From contig JADKJV010000001.1 in NCBI GenBank assembly GCA_016720825.1, positions 496,001 to 560,000 of the forward strand: 64,000 bases of DNA. Reading direction: 5' to 3'. The position numbers and the translations under genes were made by a program. This document shows positions 15,448-24,344 of this stretch, piece after piece. The first letter of the stretch is position 1; each line of letters starts with the position of its first letter. The notes beneath the pieces were generated by a model. It did no database searches. It was not told where the DNA came from and saw nothing but the letters and a program-made list of their open reading frames with translations. This DNA is from Chitinophagaceae bacterium. Its GTDB lineage: Bacteria > Bacteroidota > Bacteroidia > Chitinophagales > Chitinophagaceae.

Positions 15448-16266
15448 TTGCTTAAAGCGATTCAAACAAATACCAACTTAAAAACCGCACTGGTTTTCCT
15501 GTTGCTGTTTGTGATTCCAATAGCACTTGGTACTGTGCTGGGTTACCAGACTATCGGCGGCTACCTTTCTCCCCTGCTGTTATTAATCATCACCTGGCTG
15601 CTGTACAGAGGTGAAAATAAAACGCTGGATGAACTGGGACTGATTCCCCGGAAAAAAAACTGGCTGTTTCTCCCCGGAGGAATTATCCTCGGTACGGCCA
15701 TTGTATTTCTTTCACTGCTGGTACAGATGATCAATGTGAAAGTCAATTTCGTAATGAATCCCAAAGCCGATTACCTGCAAATAGCAGGAGGCCTTTTTTT
15801 CATATTGGCTGGTGTTATTAATGAAGAGCTCATCTTCCGGGGTTATTGTTTCAAAAAAACAGCTGATAAAAACGGTATACTCATCGCCAATATCATTTTC
15901 GCATTCCTGTTTATGGTGTGGCACTGGATATCCTGGAATGCGTGGGGAAACTGGCCTGTCATGCTGGGTTCAATTACTACGGCAATCGGTCATATATTAT
16001 TTGCAACGGCATTTCTCAGTTCAAGGACTTTATATTTTGCCATTGGACTGCACTGGGGCATTAACTGGGCACAGCATAATATCTTCGGCTTTTATCCTGC
16101 TGCTGACATACAAAGTAACCCGCCTGCCGGTACATTGATCCTGCTTGATAGTCCTGTGCAGCAAATTTCACAATTTCAGGAGGTGATGAACAATGTTTTG
16201 CCGGGCCTTATCGTTCTAGGCATTGCCTGGCTGATCTGGATTTACAGGAAGCGGGCAACGGTTTAA
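15448..16266 (+). CDS. CPBP-family intramembrane metalloprotease
   Basis: A 272-residue integral membrane protein with about eight hydrophobic segments and the conserved motifs of the CAAX-protease/bacteriocin-processing (Abi) family. EExxxR is NEELIFRGY (E126, E127, R131). The first His is in FMVWHWISW (H159) and a later one in IGLHWGINWA. Members cleave within membranes, and some process prenylated or bacteriocin peptides; the substrate here is unknown. No ATG fits the start; the frame begins at TTG 15448, a few bases after an in-frame region without Met. It is a single gene. Confidence 0.88.
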   Translation: MLKAIQTNTNLKTALVFLLLFVIPIALGTVLGYQTIGGYLSPLLLLIITWLLYRGENKTLDELGLIPRKKNWLFLPGGIILGTAIVFLSLLVQMINVKVNFVMNPKADYLQIAGGLFFILAGVINEELIFRGYCFKKTADKNGILIANIIFAFLFMVWHWISWNAWGNWPVMLGSITTAIGHILFATAFLSSRTLYFAIGLHWGINWAQHNIFGFYPAADIQSNPPAGTLILLDSPVQQISQFQEVMNNVLPGLIVLGIAWLIWIYRKRATV

Positions 16267-16318
16267 TCTGACACCCGGACAAATTTTCTCTGCCACCTCA
16301 CAAAATCAACTAAACGCT

Positions 16319-17753
16319 ATGCGAAAACAAATTGCATGTCTGGCGATGTTATTTATCGCTGCACAGGCCATTTCACAAACGGTAGAAGAAACCTGGCCCA
16401 AAACACTCTGGTGTGCAAATGATACCTTCCAGATTAAATACAAAGGCTACGCCCAGAAATCCCCGTATATCGTTAGCCGGAAAGACAAAATAAGTCCGGG
16501 CACAGATGCAAATATCAACGAGTACGCCACCATCTTCTTTGGCAATGATTCTATCCGGCTGAATTACCATAACCGTGTCCCGTATGCGCATATTTTCTAC
16601 ATCAACTTTGAATCACCGAAGGGAAAAACCACCTTGCGGTTTCATTTCAATGACCTCTTGAGCCTGTTCAACGCCGAATATATGGCCAGTCATGAAGGAC
16701 AAACCAGTTTTGATATCCCCGAAACTTATGAACTGGCAAATATTATCTGGACCATATCACCAACCGGGCAACGTGCGACTGGCCTGTATAAGGAGGGCGC
16801 GTATTACCGGAAAGTAATGGACTATTTCAAACCTTATCTCAATCATCCTTTGTTTGCAGCGCTGGATTTACCTGACAGTATGTACGCTAAATCTTATTAT
16901 GATTTCCGTGAAAACAGTTTTGCCTTTTAATTTCCGGGACCCTAACCTGAGTGCCGATAATACGATGATGTTGTTTAACGGTCCTTATTATTATGTATAC
17001 GGAGATGAGCTCGCCGACAGCAGTCTGTTCGGTAAGCTGAAACCGCTGGTGGAGGATTTTGCAGCCAAATCTAAATTCAGGCAATTTTATAAAGATAACC
17101 TCCCGTATTACCAGCAGGAAATAGCCCGTCAGAAAGAATTATTACCAATGAAGCAAATGTGGCAATGGCTGGAGAAAGAATTCCCGAAAACAAAATTCCA
17201 GTCATACCGGGTTGTTTTCTCCCCGCTGATTGGGGGTTCACACAGTACCCAGCAATACGGCACCCCGCTTAAACCAGGCTGGTACAAGGAAGCGGTGATG
17301 TTTATTTGCGGAACCGGTCGTTACGACAACCAGATAAACCTGACTGAAAAACAAAAGGAAGGCCTGATGTCGGGTATCGTGTTTACAGAAATTGACCACA
17401 ATTATATTAACCAGGTCACCAGCAAATATGCTTTAACAATAGATAGCATTTTCTTGCGCCGCACTTACTGGGCCAAGCCGGGTAACAGCAGTGATTATTA
17501 TGATTCTCCCAGTAGTGTGTTTAATGAATATATAACTCATGCTGCATTTTGTCTGTACATCAGCGAAAACTATGATAAGCCAACAGCTGATTATGTAATC
17601 GGGAAACGGGAAGATTTAATGGTGGACCGGCGGAATTTTATCCGGTTCAGGGAATTTAACCGTGAATTGCTGCGGCTGCGTTCAGTTCATAAGGAAATGA
17701 CGCTGCAGGATCTGTATCCGTTTATAGTGGAGTGGTGCGGGAAACAGAAGTAG
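16319..17753 (+). pseudogene. DUF4932-type secreted protein, interrupted by a frameshift
   Basis: The first part (16319-16930, 203 residues) has a signal peptide (LAMLFIAAQAISQ) and ends at a TAA. The second part continues in the next frame through 17753. Removing one T from the TTTT at 16925-16928 joins them as FRENSFAF-NFRDPNLSADN, giving about 478 residues, close to the usual DUF4932 length. The C-terminal half holds a His-containing segment (GIVFTEIDHNYIN) like the metal-site region of the family. The second part has no signal peptide and no plausible separate start. The break lies in a homopolymer, so a sequencing error is as likely as a real mutation. Confidence 0.75.
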
Positions 17754-17754
17754 A

Positions 17755-17847
17755 CAGGTAGCAGGGGGCAGGTAGCAGGGGGCAGGATGCAGGTTAGACT
17801 TTGTTGAAGCATCTTATTCAGGGGAGCAGGTAGCAGGGAGCAGGATG
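17755..17847. repeat. 7-bp tandem arrays of CAGGNNN type
   Basis: Six in-phase heptads run 17755-17796: CAGGTAG, CAGGGGG, CAGGTAG, CAGGGGG, CAGGATG, CAGGTTA. A second block at 17827-17847 reads CAGGTAG, CAGGGAG, CAGGATG. The first four bases are constant while the last three vary. The first block overlaps the stop codon of the preceding gene (TAG inside the array flank). The remaining bases to 18008 show no gene. Confidence 0.8.
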
Positions 17848-18008
17848 CAAACGACATACGCCATACAGTTTTAGTGCGATATTCCCCCTTTGGGGGATGA
17901 ATTTCAAACTTCTTCGAAATGAAATGACCAGGGGGCCGGGTAACTGGTAACAGCAAGTCGTATTCAGGCTAATTAGATACTTTAGCTTGAAAAATGCAAA
18001 TAGTCCTG

Positions 18009-18563
18009 ATGACATCTACAGCTACACCAAAAATTAACGGCAAATATATTATTCTATGCGCCCTCGCTGTTTTTCTCACCTGGATATTGCATGAATTCAG
18101 TCATTGGTCCGCTGGTGAATTGCTCGGGTTACATATGACGATGTCGCTGAATAGAACATTCCAGCTTCATGCAGAAACTTCAAGTGTTTCCAATGCGGTG
18201 ATCATTAGTATAGCAGGGCCCTTGTTCACTTTATGCCAGGCGGTGATTGTGTTTTTCATTATTAAGAAAACAAAGAACTGGTTCCTTTACCCTTTCCTGC
18301 TGGTTTGTTTCTATATGCGCTTTTTTGCCGCACTGGTCAGTTTCCGGAAACTAAACGACGAAGCGTGGGTCAGCAAGCTACTGGGAATAGGAGCTTATAC
18401 TTTGCCCATCATTTTTTCCGGGATACTTTTCCTGCTGGTGTACAACACTTCCCATACAAACCGGTACAGCCGTCGCTTTAACCTGTCAACCCTGGGGTTC
18501 ATTATATTATTCTCCTCCCTGCTGATCGTAGCGGATTCAGTGTTCAAAATAAGAATCCTGTAA
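18009..18563 (+). CDS. Membrane protein with HExxH motif, M50-like
   Basis: From the ATG at 18009 the protein has 184 residues and four to five hydrophobic helices. The first contains WILHEFSHWSAGELLG, an HExxH zinc site (H28, E29, H32) within a membrane segment, as in site-2 protease (M50) relatives. ISIAGPLFTL follows, resembling the conserved glycine-proline loop region of that fold. The usual NPDG motif is not obvious. It may be a small M50-like protease or an inactive relative. An in-frame ATG at 17994 is an alternative start. It lies immediately upstream of ArsR module B. Confidence 0.65.
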   Translation: MTSTATPKINGKYIILCALAVFLTWILHEFSHWSAGELLGLHMTMSLNRTFQLHAETSSVSNAVIISIAGPLFTLCQAVIVFFIIKKTKNWFLYPFLLVCFYMRFFAALVSFRKLNDEAWVSKLLGIGAYTLPIIFSGILFLLVYNTSHTNRYSRRFNLSTLGFIILFSSLLIVADSVFKIRIL

Positions 18564-18584
18564 CCCATTTCCCCTCGAAAATTA

Positions 18585-18632
18585 TTTTGCGTAACCAAAC
18601 AGTTACATTTATATTTGTAACCGTTTGGTTAC
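18585..18632 (+). promoter_or_regulatory. Promoter/operator of ArsR module B
   Basis: TTTTG (18585-18589) and TATATTTG (18610-18617) are 20 bases apart, a good Bacteroidota promoter. Two 16-bp palindromic sites occur: GTAACCAAACAGTTAC (18591-18606) and GTAACCGTTTGGTTAC (18617-18632), offset by 26 bp. The outer ten bases on each side also form a perfect inverted repeat (GTAACCAAAC / GTTTGGTTAC). The sites flank the -7 box, so binding would block RNA polymerase. The ATG of the ArsR gene is at 18650. Confidence 0.75.
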
Positions 18633-18649
18633 ACTTTAGATTACTTATT

Positions 18650-18991
18650 ATGAGAAGAGACGTTTTCCAGGCTATTGCCGATCCCACCCGCCGGGCGATT
18701 ATCAGGCTGGTGGCACATAACCACCTGAACTTAAATCATGTGGCCGATCATTTTGATATCAGCCGCCCGGCTATATCGAAACACATAAAAATCCTGGCCG
18801 AATGCGGACTGGTGGTGATCCGGCAGGAAGGACGTGAAAGATACTGTGAAGCGAAACTGGCAAAACTGAAACAGGTGGAAGCGTGGACGGCCCAGTTCAG
18901 GACTTTCTGGACCGCTAAACTGGATGCCCTGGAAATGCACCTGATGAAGATTGAAAAAACTCCCGCGAAACAAAAACATAAAAAAAGCTGA
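18650..18991 (+). CDS. ArsR-family winged-helix repressor (module B)
   Basis: A 113-residue regulator starting [20 protein letters not shown]. The recognition helix lies in DISRPAISKHIKIL and the wing is GRERYCEAKL, followed by a C-terminal dimerisation helix (FRTFWTAKLDALEMHL). It is the most divergent of the three ArsR paralogues in the window. The SRPBCC gene follows after two bases. It probably autoregulates through the GTAACC..GGTTAC sites upstream. Upstream frame to 18587 runs through the operator and is not coding. Confidence 0.93.
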   Translation: MRRDVFQAIADPTRRAIIRLVAHNHLNLNHVADHFDISRPAISKHIKILAECGLVVIRQEGRERYCEAKLAKLKQVEAWTAQFRTFWTAKLDALEMHLMKIEKTPAKQKHKKS

Positions 18992-18993
18992 TT

Positions 18994-19860
18994 ATGGCAA
19001 ATCAACCAATCACATTCAGCCGCCTGCTGAAGGCTTCCCCCGCTAAAGTATGGAAAGCCATTACGGACAGAGATGAAATGAAACAATGGTATTTCGACCT
19101 GGCCGACTTCAAAGCTGAAAAAGGATTCCGCTTCAGTTTTACGGGCGGACCGAGTCCTGAAAAACAATATGTACATCTTTGTGAGGTTACGGAAGTGATT
19201 CCTTTGAAAAAACTGGTTTATAGCTGGCGCTATGAAGGTTATGAAGGGATTTCTTATGTCAGTTTTGAATTGTTCCCGGAAGGTGACAGTACAAAATTGG
19301 TTTTAACGCACAGCGGACTGGATTCATTCCCCGCAGCGAATACCGATTTTGCTGTACATAATTTTGAAGAAGGCTGGAATCACATTCTGCATATTTCATT
19401 AAAGAACTATCTCGAGCCCGCCGATTTCACGGCTGTGATCACTAGTGAAGCAGATAGCCGGAAAGCGTTTGAGGCATTAACGGCTAACGTAAGTGAATGG
19501 TGGACCCGTGACCTGCAAGGCAGCACCATGCACCAGGGCGATATCTTTACCATCCGTTTCGGGAATACAGTTAAAACGCTTGAAGTCGCTGCAATCTTAC
19601 CGGGAAAAACAGTTACCTGGAAAGTAACAAAAGCTCATATTGATATGGCTTCCCTGCAAAACAAATCGGAATGGGAAGGCACAACCATTCACTGGGAGAT
19701 AGCCCCGGATGGTGATCAAACAAAAATCAGGCTTACACATAAAGGTCTTACAAAAAACTTTGAATGTTATACTGTATGTGAAAAAGGCTGGAACTTTTAT
19801 ATGGAAAGCCTGCTTGCATTCCTGGATACCGGAAAGGGGCAACCGCATATCCCAAAGTAA
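18994..19860 (+). CDS. Tandem SRPBCC (AHSA1-like) two-domain protein
   Basis: A 288-residue protein with two SRPBCC domains in a row. Domain 1 (residues 1-145) opens FSRLLKASPAKVWKAITDRD and has the usual LVYSWRYEGYEG strand. Domain 2 (about 146-285) opens FTAVITSEADSRKAFEAL and includes NVSEWWTRDL and a C-terminal GWNFYMESLLAFL helix. Unlike modules A and C, no VOC domain is present; a second SRPBCC takes its place. It is cotranscribed with the ArsR gene. The ligand is unknown. Confidence 0.9.
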   Translation: MANQPITFSRLLKASPAKVWKAITDRDEMKQWYFDLADFKAEKGFRFSFTGGPSPEKQYVHLCEVTEVIPLKKLVYSWRYEGYEGISYVSFELFPEGDSTKLVLTHSGLDSFPAANTDFAVHNFEEGWNHILHISLKNYLEPADFTAVITSEADSRKAFEALTANVSEWWTRDLQGSTMHQGDIFTIRFGNTVKTLEVAAILPGKTVTWKVTKAHIDMASLQNKSEWEGTTIHWEIAPDGDQTKIRLTHKGLTKNFECYTVCEKGWNFYMESLLAFLDTGKGQPHIPK

Positions 19861-19916
19861 CAGAACAGGTTTCCGTTCCGTTTTTGTATTTTGAAACCTG
19901 AATACTAACCCAAATT

Positions 19917-20516
19917 ATGCGTATACCCGGTTTGCTTTTATTGCTGATCAGTTTTCAGGCGTTCGCCCAACTTCCACCTGATCCCGGAAAACTCGTAGCT
20001 GATCCTGGCTTTTGCACAAGCCAGACCGCAAGTCTGATGGAATCAGAATTTGGACTGAAGCCCATTTGCGAGTCCACCAATGAAATTGAAATCCGTTTCT
20101 GGGCTGTTGGCTTGCCGGTATATGACATTCACCTCACTATATTGGCTTATCATAAAACCACCGGATGGAATGCAGTAAAATATTTTATGCGTCTGGGTTC
20201 TATTCGGTACGACAGCAGCCAGAAAATCCCGGTTACCATTACACCACTCAGTGCTTTCAACCGGTTTGACAGCCTGTTTGAAAACCTGAAATCGCAGGGC
20301 ATTTTCACTTTGCCGGATATGGATGAATTGAATATTAAAAATTATATCCTCGACGGCACCAATTATTCGGTGGCATTCAAGGCCGGTGACCAGTACAGGC
20401 GGTATACATTCAATAACCCGGGGGCCCTGCAAAAAAGAAATAAAAAGATCATGGAACTCAGGAACTTTAGTGCCATAGCTGATTTGTTTTATTCATCCTT
20501 TACAGAAACCAAATGA
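19917..20516 (+). CDS. Secreted hypothetical protein
   Basis: A 199-residue protein with a signal peptide (IPGLLLLLISFQAFA) followed by QLPPDPGKLVADPGFCTSQ. The mature part mixes beta-strand-like stretches (IEIRFWAVGLPVYDIHLTILAY) with polar loops. No motif identifies a family. Its stop overlaps the start of the acetyltransferase gene by four bases (ATGA), so the two are translationally coupled. It is probably periplasmic; the function is unknown. Confidence 0.7.
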   Translation: MRIPGLLLLLISFQAFAQLPPDPGKLVADPGFCTSQTASLMESEFGLKPICESTNEIEIRFWAVGLPVYDIHLTILAYHKTTGWNAVKYFMRLGSIRYDSSQKIPVTITPLSAFNRFDSLFENLKSQGIFTLPDMDELNIKNYILDGTNYSVAFKAGDQYRRYTFNNPGALQKRNKKIMELRNFSAIADLFYSSFTETK

Positions 20517-20965
20517 TCCATTTTACCCGTACAGACTCTGAGCACCCGGATTTCCGCTTACTGGCTGCGGAACTGGAAGCAGAGTTGAAGATCCGGGACG
20601 GGGATGACCATGAAGCACTGGCGCAGTTGAATAAAATTGATTTTATACCCCAGACACTCGTTATCTATGAAAACGGAAACCCCATTGCCTGCGGGGCAAT
20701 CCGTGAATACGAACAAGGCGTGATGGAAATAAAAAGGATGTATGTGAAAATGAATTGCCGGGGTAAGGGGATTGCTTCCCTGATTTTGGAACAACTTGAA
20801 AACTGGACATTGGAATCATCATTTAAAAAATGTGTACTGGAAACCGGGCGGAACCAGCCCGAGGCAATTTCCCTGTACTTGAAAAAAGGGTATGTGCAGA
20901 TTCCAAACTTTGGCGCGTACACCCATTCAGCAAATAGTGTTTGTTTTGAAAAATTGCTGTCATGA
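20513..20965 (+). CDS. GNAT-family N-acetyltransferase
   Basis: A 150-residue protein with the GNAT fold. The acetyl-CoA pyrophosphate-binding motif A is IKRMYVKMNCRGKGIASLIL (R/QxxGxG/A as RGKGIA). The C-terminal motif B is LETGRNQPEAISLYLKKGY, matching the common ETG..q..A..LY...GY pattern. The acceptor substrate cannot be read from sequence. It overlaps the preceding secreted-protein gene by four bases, and a 40-codon frame follows with an ATGA overlap. Confidence 0.92.
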   Translation: MIHFTRTDSEHPDFRLLAAELEAELKIRDGDDHEALAQLNKIDFIPQTLVIYENGNPIACGAIREYEQGVMEIKRMYVKMNCRGKGIASLILEQLENWTLESSFKKCVLETGRNQPEAISLYLKKGYVQIPNFGAYTHSANSVCFEKLLS

Positions 20966-21084
20966 GGTTAAAGCCTTTTCTAATCACCGCCTGTTGCATG
21001 GTCTTAGCTCAGAATCTTTGGGCACAAAAAGGAGAAATCTTTATTCGGCTTTGGCCATTTAGTTTTGTACTCACCAGCCATTAG
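20962..21084 (+). CDS. Tiny secreted peptide or truncated gene remnant (40 aa)
   Basis: A 40-codon frame starts at an ATG overlapping the GNAT stop (ATGA) and ends with TAG at 21082. The product has a clear signal peptide shape (LKPFLITACCMVLAQNLWAQ) but only about 19 residues after the likely cleavage site. The coupling suggests it is, or was, part of the operon. It may be a decayed secreted protein that lost its body, or a real short peptide. No similarity was recognised. Confidence 0.35.
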   Translation: MRLKPFLITACCMVLAQNLWAQKGEIFIRLWPFSFVLTSH

Positions 21085-21138
21085 CAATATTTCCATATAT
21101 TTATTATAGCACCGTACCAGAAACAAAAACAAACAAGC

Positions 21139-21687
21139 ATGCATATAATTTATCGGGCTCCAGTCAGGCGTTTTCTGCTATACATATTATTGATGACATG
21201 CATACCTGCAATGATCATCCTTGTAGGCTGTACCGGCAAAAAAGATACTGCTGCAGAAACCAAAGCCATCAGCGCTGTTTTGGATTCATTAAATGCAACG
21301 GCTGCGCGGGCGGATTATGACAGTTATTTTAAACTCTATGCAGACAGTTCCGTTTTTACCGGCACCGATGCCACTGAAAGATGGGATAAACCTGCTTTCA
21401 TGACCTGGGCAAGCCCCATTTTTAAAAGAGGCCGCGCCTGGAATTTTACTTCCATCGAAAGACATATTTACCTGAACAAAACAGCTGACCTCGCCTGGTT
21501 TGATGAATTACTGCAAACACAAATGAAAATCTGCCGCGGATCCGGTGTATTGTCTAAACAGGGTGATGACTGGAAGATTGAACAGTATATCCTGTCTGCA
21601 ACGATTCCTAATGATTTAATAGACACAGTAACTGTGATGAAAGCTCCCCAGGAAGACAGTATTATTCAAAAACTGATTAGCCACTAA
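21139..21687 (+). CDS. Lipoprotein with SnoaL/NTF2-like domain
   Basis: A 182-residue protein with a hydrophobic N-terminus and a lipobox-like LVGC (Cys31). The mature region AISAVLDSLNATAARADYDSYFKLYADSSVFTGTDATERW has the cone-shaped SnoaL_3/NTF2-like pattern. A later WFDELLQTQMKICRGSGVL strand leads to WKIEQYILSATIPN. Such domains bind small ligands or are catalytic; the role is unknown here. It begins a three-gene same-strand run with 21693 and 22296. Confidence 0.8.
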   Translation: MHIIYRAPVRRFLLYILLMTCIPAMIILVGCTGKKDTAAETKAISAVLDSLNATAARADYDSYFKLYADSSVFTGTDATERWDKPAFMTWASPIFKRGRAWNFTSIERHIYLNKTADLAWFDELLQTQMKICRGSGVLSKQGDDWKIEQYILSATIPNDLIDTVTVMKAPQEDSIIQKLISH

Positions 21688-21692
21688 CGACA

Positions 21693-22259
21693 ATGCAATC
21701 AATTCGGTCAAAAATCTGTGTATTGTTTGCCGGGCTGGCGATGCTGCTCATATCCTGTGGCAGCAAAAGCCAAAATACAAAGGCAGAAAAATTTCTGGAT
21801 TTTTACAACCATTACCAGGCAGACAGTTTACAAAACCTGCTGGCTGACAATTTTATATTCTCCAGGACATTCATCAGTTATAAAAATGATAAAGCCAGTT
21901 TCCTGATAGATATAAAAGATCGGATTTCAAAAACAAATTCAGTATTCATCATCACACATACTGAGCAGAAAGGATACGTAACCCATTTCCAGGTGAAAGA
22001 CAAAAGTGATTATTTTGATTACCTGGGCGTTGATCCACCCAGCTGGAAACTGGAAGTCCATGAGGATGCACAAAACAAAATATCCTATTGCCTGCTTGAT
22101 ACAACTGAATCTTTCGGCCGGTATAAAACACAGTCCGAAGAAAAATACCGGGCTTTTCAAAACTGGTATTCTTCAAAACACCCGGGATCTGAAAATAATT
22201 TACCGACAGACATGGACACACTGATTCCACTCATGAAAGAATATTCGAAACAGAAGTAA
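21693..22259 (+). CDS. Hypothetical lipoprotein (possible NTF2-like)
   Basis: A 188-residue protein with a lipoprotein signal (LFAGLAMLLISC, Cys22). The mature part AEKFLDFYNHYQADSLQNLL with DNFIFSRTF suggests another SnoaL/NTF2-like fold, though weaker than its neighbour. It lies five bases after the previous gene, so they are almost certainly cotranscribed. The two lipoproteins may have arisen by duplication. The function is unknown. Confidence 0.7.
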   Translation: MQSIRSKICVLFAGLAMLLISCGSKSQNTKAEKFLDFYNHYQADSLQNLLADNFIFSRTFISYKNDKASFLIDIKDRISKTNSVFIITHTEQKGYVTHFQVKDKSDYFDYLGVDPPSWKLEVHEDAQNKISYCLLDTTESFGRYKTQSEEKYRAFQNWYSSKHPGSENNLPTDMDTLIPLMKEYSKQK

Positions 22260-22295
22260 ACATACAATCGACCACTCCATTAAACACCAACGAAC

Positions 22296-23312
22296 ATGCC
22301 GGCTAAGAAACTCCCCTTTGCAGTCTGCGCTTTTTTATTGTCTGCCGCCCTTTCCGCCCAGCAACCCGGCACTGCCGCAGCTGCGGCATATGTAAACGCA
22401 TTAAATGAAACGCAGCAATCAAAATCCGTTTTCCCATTTGATGAAATGAATCGGTACGACTGGAGTTACCTGCCCGCCTCCATGGTACCCCGTACGGGTA
22501 TAGCGGTGAAAGACCTGGACAGCAACCAGAAAAAACTTTGTTATGCATTGTTGAAACAATTCCTGAGTGCGGAAGGCAATCAAAAAGCCTGGAACATCAT
22601 GAATATGGAGTATGTGCTGATTGGATTGCAGCCAACAAACCCAAACCGCATTCCGGAAAATTATTTTGTGACGGTATATGGACACCCGCATCCCGACAGT
22701 GCCTGGGGCTGGAAATTCACCGGACATCATATGTCGCTCAACTTTACCGTTGTGAAAGACCAGCTGGCTGTAGCACCTTTTTTCTTCGGCATTTACCCGG
22801 CCCAAGTTCCTGAAGGGCCTAAAAAAGGATTACGCACCATCCAGGCTGAGGAAGACCTGGGATTTGCATTGGTCAATTCACTGAATGAATCACAAAAAGC
22901 TAAAGCTTTGTTCCAATTGAAAGCATTCTCAGATATAGTTACTACAAATTCTGCCGAAGTGGCGCCGTTGAAAAACGTGGGTATACCTGCCGGTGAACTG
23001 ACGAGTGAACAAAAAAATAAACTGAACCAACTGATCAATACTTACCTGTCGGCCATGCCACCCTTAACTGCCAAAGCCCGCATGAAAAAAATCCAGGCCG
23101 AAAACCCGGATGCCATCCGTTTTGGCTGGGCAGGTGCGCTGGTGAGCGGGCAACCACATTACTACCGGATACAGGGACAAAACTTCCTGATTGAATTTGA
23201 TAACACGCAGAATAACGCCAACCATATACATACGGTGTGGCGGGATTTTTATGATGATTTCGGGCTTGACCTGCTCCGGGAACATTATCATTCAGCCACT
23301 GATCATCATTAA
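22296..23312 (+). CDS. DUF3500 domain protein
   Basis: A 338-residue secreted protein (signal LPFAVCAFLLSAALSA). The body matches the DUF3500 wording: WAFDRT-like opening replaced by VFPFDEMNRYDWSYLP, GWKFTGHHMSLNFTVV, a conserved GEDL-like segment AEEDLGFAL, and the ending FLIEFDNTQNNANHIHTVWR with DFYDDFGLDLLREHY. The His-rich FTGHHMSL and NHIHTVWRD stretches are conserved in the family and could bind metal. DUF3500 proteins are common in Bacteroidota and Planctomycetes without an assigned function. It overlaps the convergent gene by four bases. Confidence 0.88.
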   Translation: MPAKKLPFAVCAFLLSAALSAQQPGTAAAAAYVNALNETQQSKSVFPFDEMNRYDWSYLPASMVPRTGIAVKDLDSNQKKLCYALLKQFLSAEGNQKAWNIMNMEYVLIGLQPTNPNRIPENYFVTVYGHPHPDSAWGWKFTGHHMSLNFTVVKDQLAVAPFFFGIYPAQVPEGPKKGLRTIQAEEDLGFALVNSLNESQKAKALFQLKAFSDIVTTNSAEVAPLKNVGIPAGELTSEQKNKLNQLINTYLSAMPPLTAKARMKKIQAENPDAIRFGWAGALVSGQPHYYRIQGQNFLIEFDNTQNNANHIHTVWRDFYDDFGLDLLREHYHSATDHH

Positions 23313-23851
23313 TACTGAGAATGGGAGACTTCCTTTCCATTTAATAAAGTGGTGAGAAACTGTTTTGATTTCCGGCATTCAGATTTAAACTCCGACAACG
23401 CCATATAACAAACCAGTGCAAAGGCCAGGAATGGTACTGCCAGGATGAGGCTTTTTATATTGAAAACAATCCGCTCAGGGTGGGTGATGGCCAGAAATAA
23501 AATGGCCAGACAAGCGAATCCCATAACAAGCAGCCATGCGAAAAGCCCAATCCTTGCCGGTAGCGATGGCTGCATCTGAACGTTGATAATCGATTTATCA
23601 CCATTGGATGAAATATTTCCTTTTATTACAGGATGGAATATTTCCTTCCTGTATCCGGTGATTTTGCTTATTACAAATGAATCAGCACTTGAGTATCCCT
23701 GATAATGCCTTTTCATATCTGGAAATTCCTTTCTTCTTTTCCAGGCGTTGCGGGGGAGGATGTTCTTGTTAATACGGGCAATTATTTCACTTACTGTCAG
23801 ATCAGCATGAAGAGAATAACTTTCATATAACAGGCGCCTTCCGGTCTTCAT
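23309..23851 (-). CDS. Hypothetical two-helix membrane protein
   Basis: A 180-residue protein with a soluble N-terminal part (about residues 1-95) and two hydrophobic helices: LFAWLLVMGFACLAILFLAI and a second near SLILAVPFLAFALVCYMAL. A basic C-terminal tail follows. The N-terminal residues (YRKEIFHPVIKGNISSNGD) look like a small beta domain. This topology is common in uncharacterised Bacteroidota proteins. It overlaps the end of the DUF3500 gene tail to tail. No function can be given. Confidence 0.65.
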   Translation of the reverse strand: MKTGRRLLYESYSLHADLTVSEIIARINKNILPRNAWKRRKEFPDMKRHYQGYSSADSFVISKITGYRKEIFHPVIKGNISSNGDKSIINVQMQPSLPARIGLFAWLLVMGFACLAILFLAITHPERIVFNIKSLILAVPFLAFALVCYMALSEFKSECRKSKQFLTTLLNGKEVSHSQY

Positions 23852-23938
23852 GATATAAAGTTAGGCGCATAATTCCTCCTTTATTTTATTAAATTACGTT
23901 GTTGCTTTTTTGAAAACGTTTTAATTTTTTTCCCTGTA

Positions 23939-24313
23939 ATGAATATTAAACCTGCATTTGACCATTGGATCAGCCAAATACTGGAAGAGGAAAAACCTGG
24001 TCCTGATATCATTGCCTGGTATTTCGGCATTTTTGAAACCGAAACAGGTTTTACCATTTACCTGTCGGGTTCAGCAGCGTATGACCCGGAAGATGATGAC
24101 TGGGCTAGTCTTACAGATTTCGAACCCGCTGATAAATACCTGGCCATTGAATTGCCCGAATCTGAGAATCCCGGCTGGGAAGTGATTCTTGCCAGCGTAA
24201 AGTTTACCATCACAACATTTACTGAAACCGGGGCGTTCCAATCATCGTTCCTGAACAAGTCTGTTGCTATCTGCACCGGTTTTGATGATGGCGACCTGGA
24301 GCGGATCCGTTAA
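23939..24313 (+). CDS. Hypothetical cytoplasmic protein
   Basis: A 124-residue acidic protein without signal peptide or membrane segment. It begins FDHWISQILEEEKPGPDIIA and includes FGIFETETGFTIYLSGSA and DPEDDDWASL. The small acidic alpha/beta character is like some immunity-protein or SUFU-type folds, but this is only an impression. It lies 31 bases before the promoter of ArsR module C. No toxin gene is adjacent. The function is unknown. Confidence 0.65.
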   Translation: MNIKPAFDHWISQILEEEKPGPDIIAWYFGIFETETGFTIYLSGSAAYDPEDDDWASLTDFEPADKYLAIELPESENPGWEVILASVKFTITTFTETGAFQSSFLNKSVAICTGFDDGDLERIR

Positions 24314-24344
24314 TCGTCCTCTTTCAAAAAAATTATTGTCAAAA

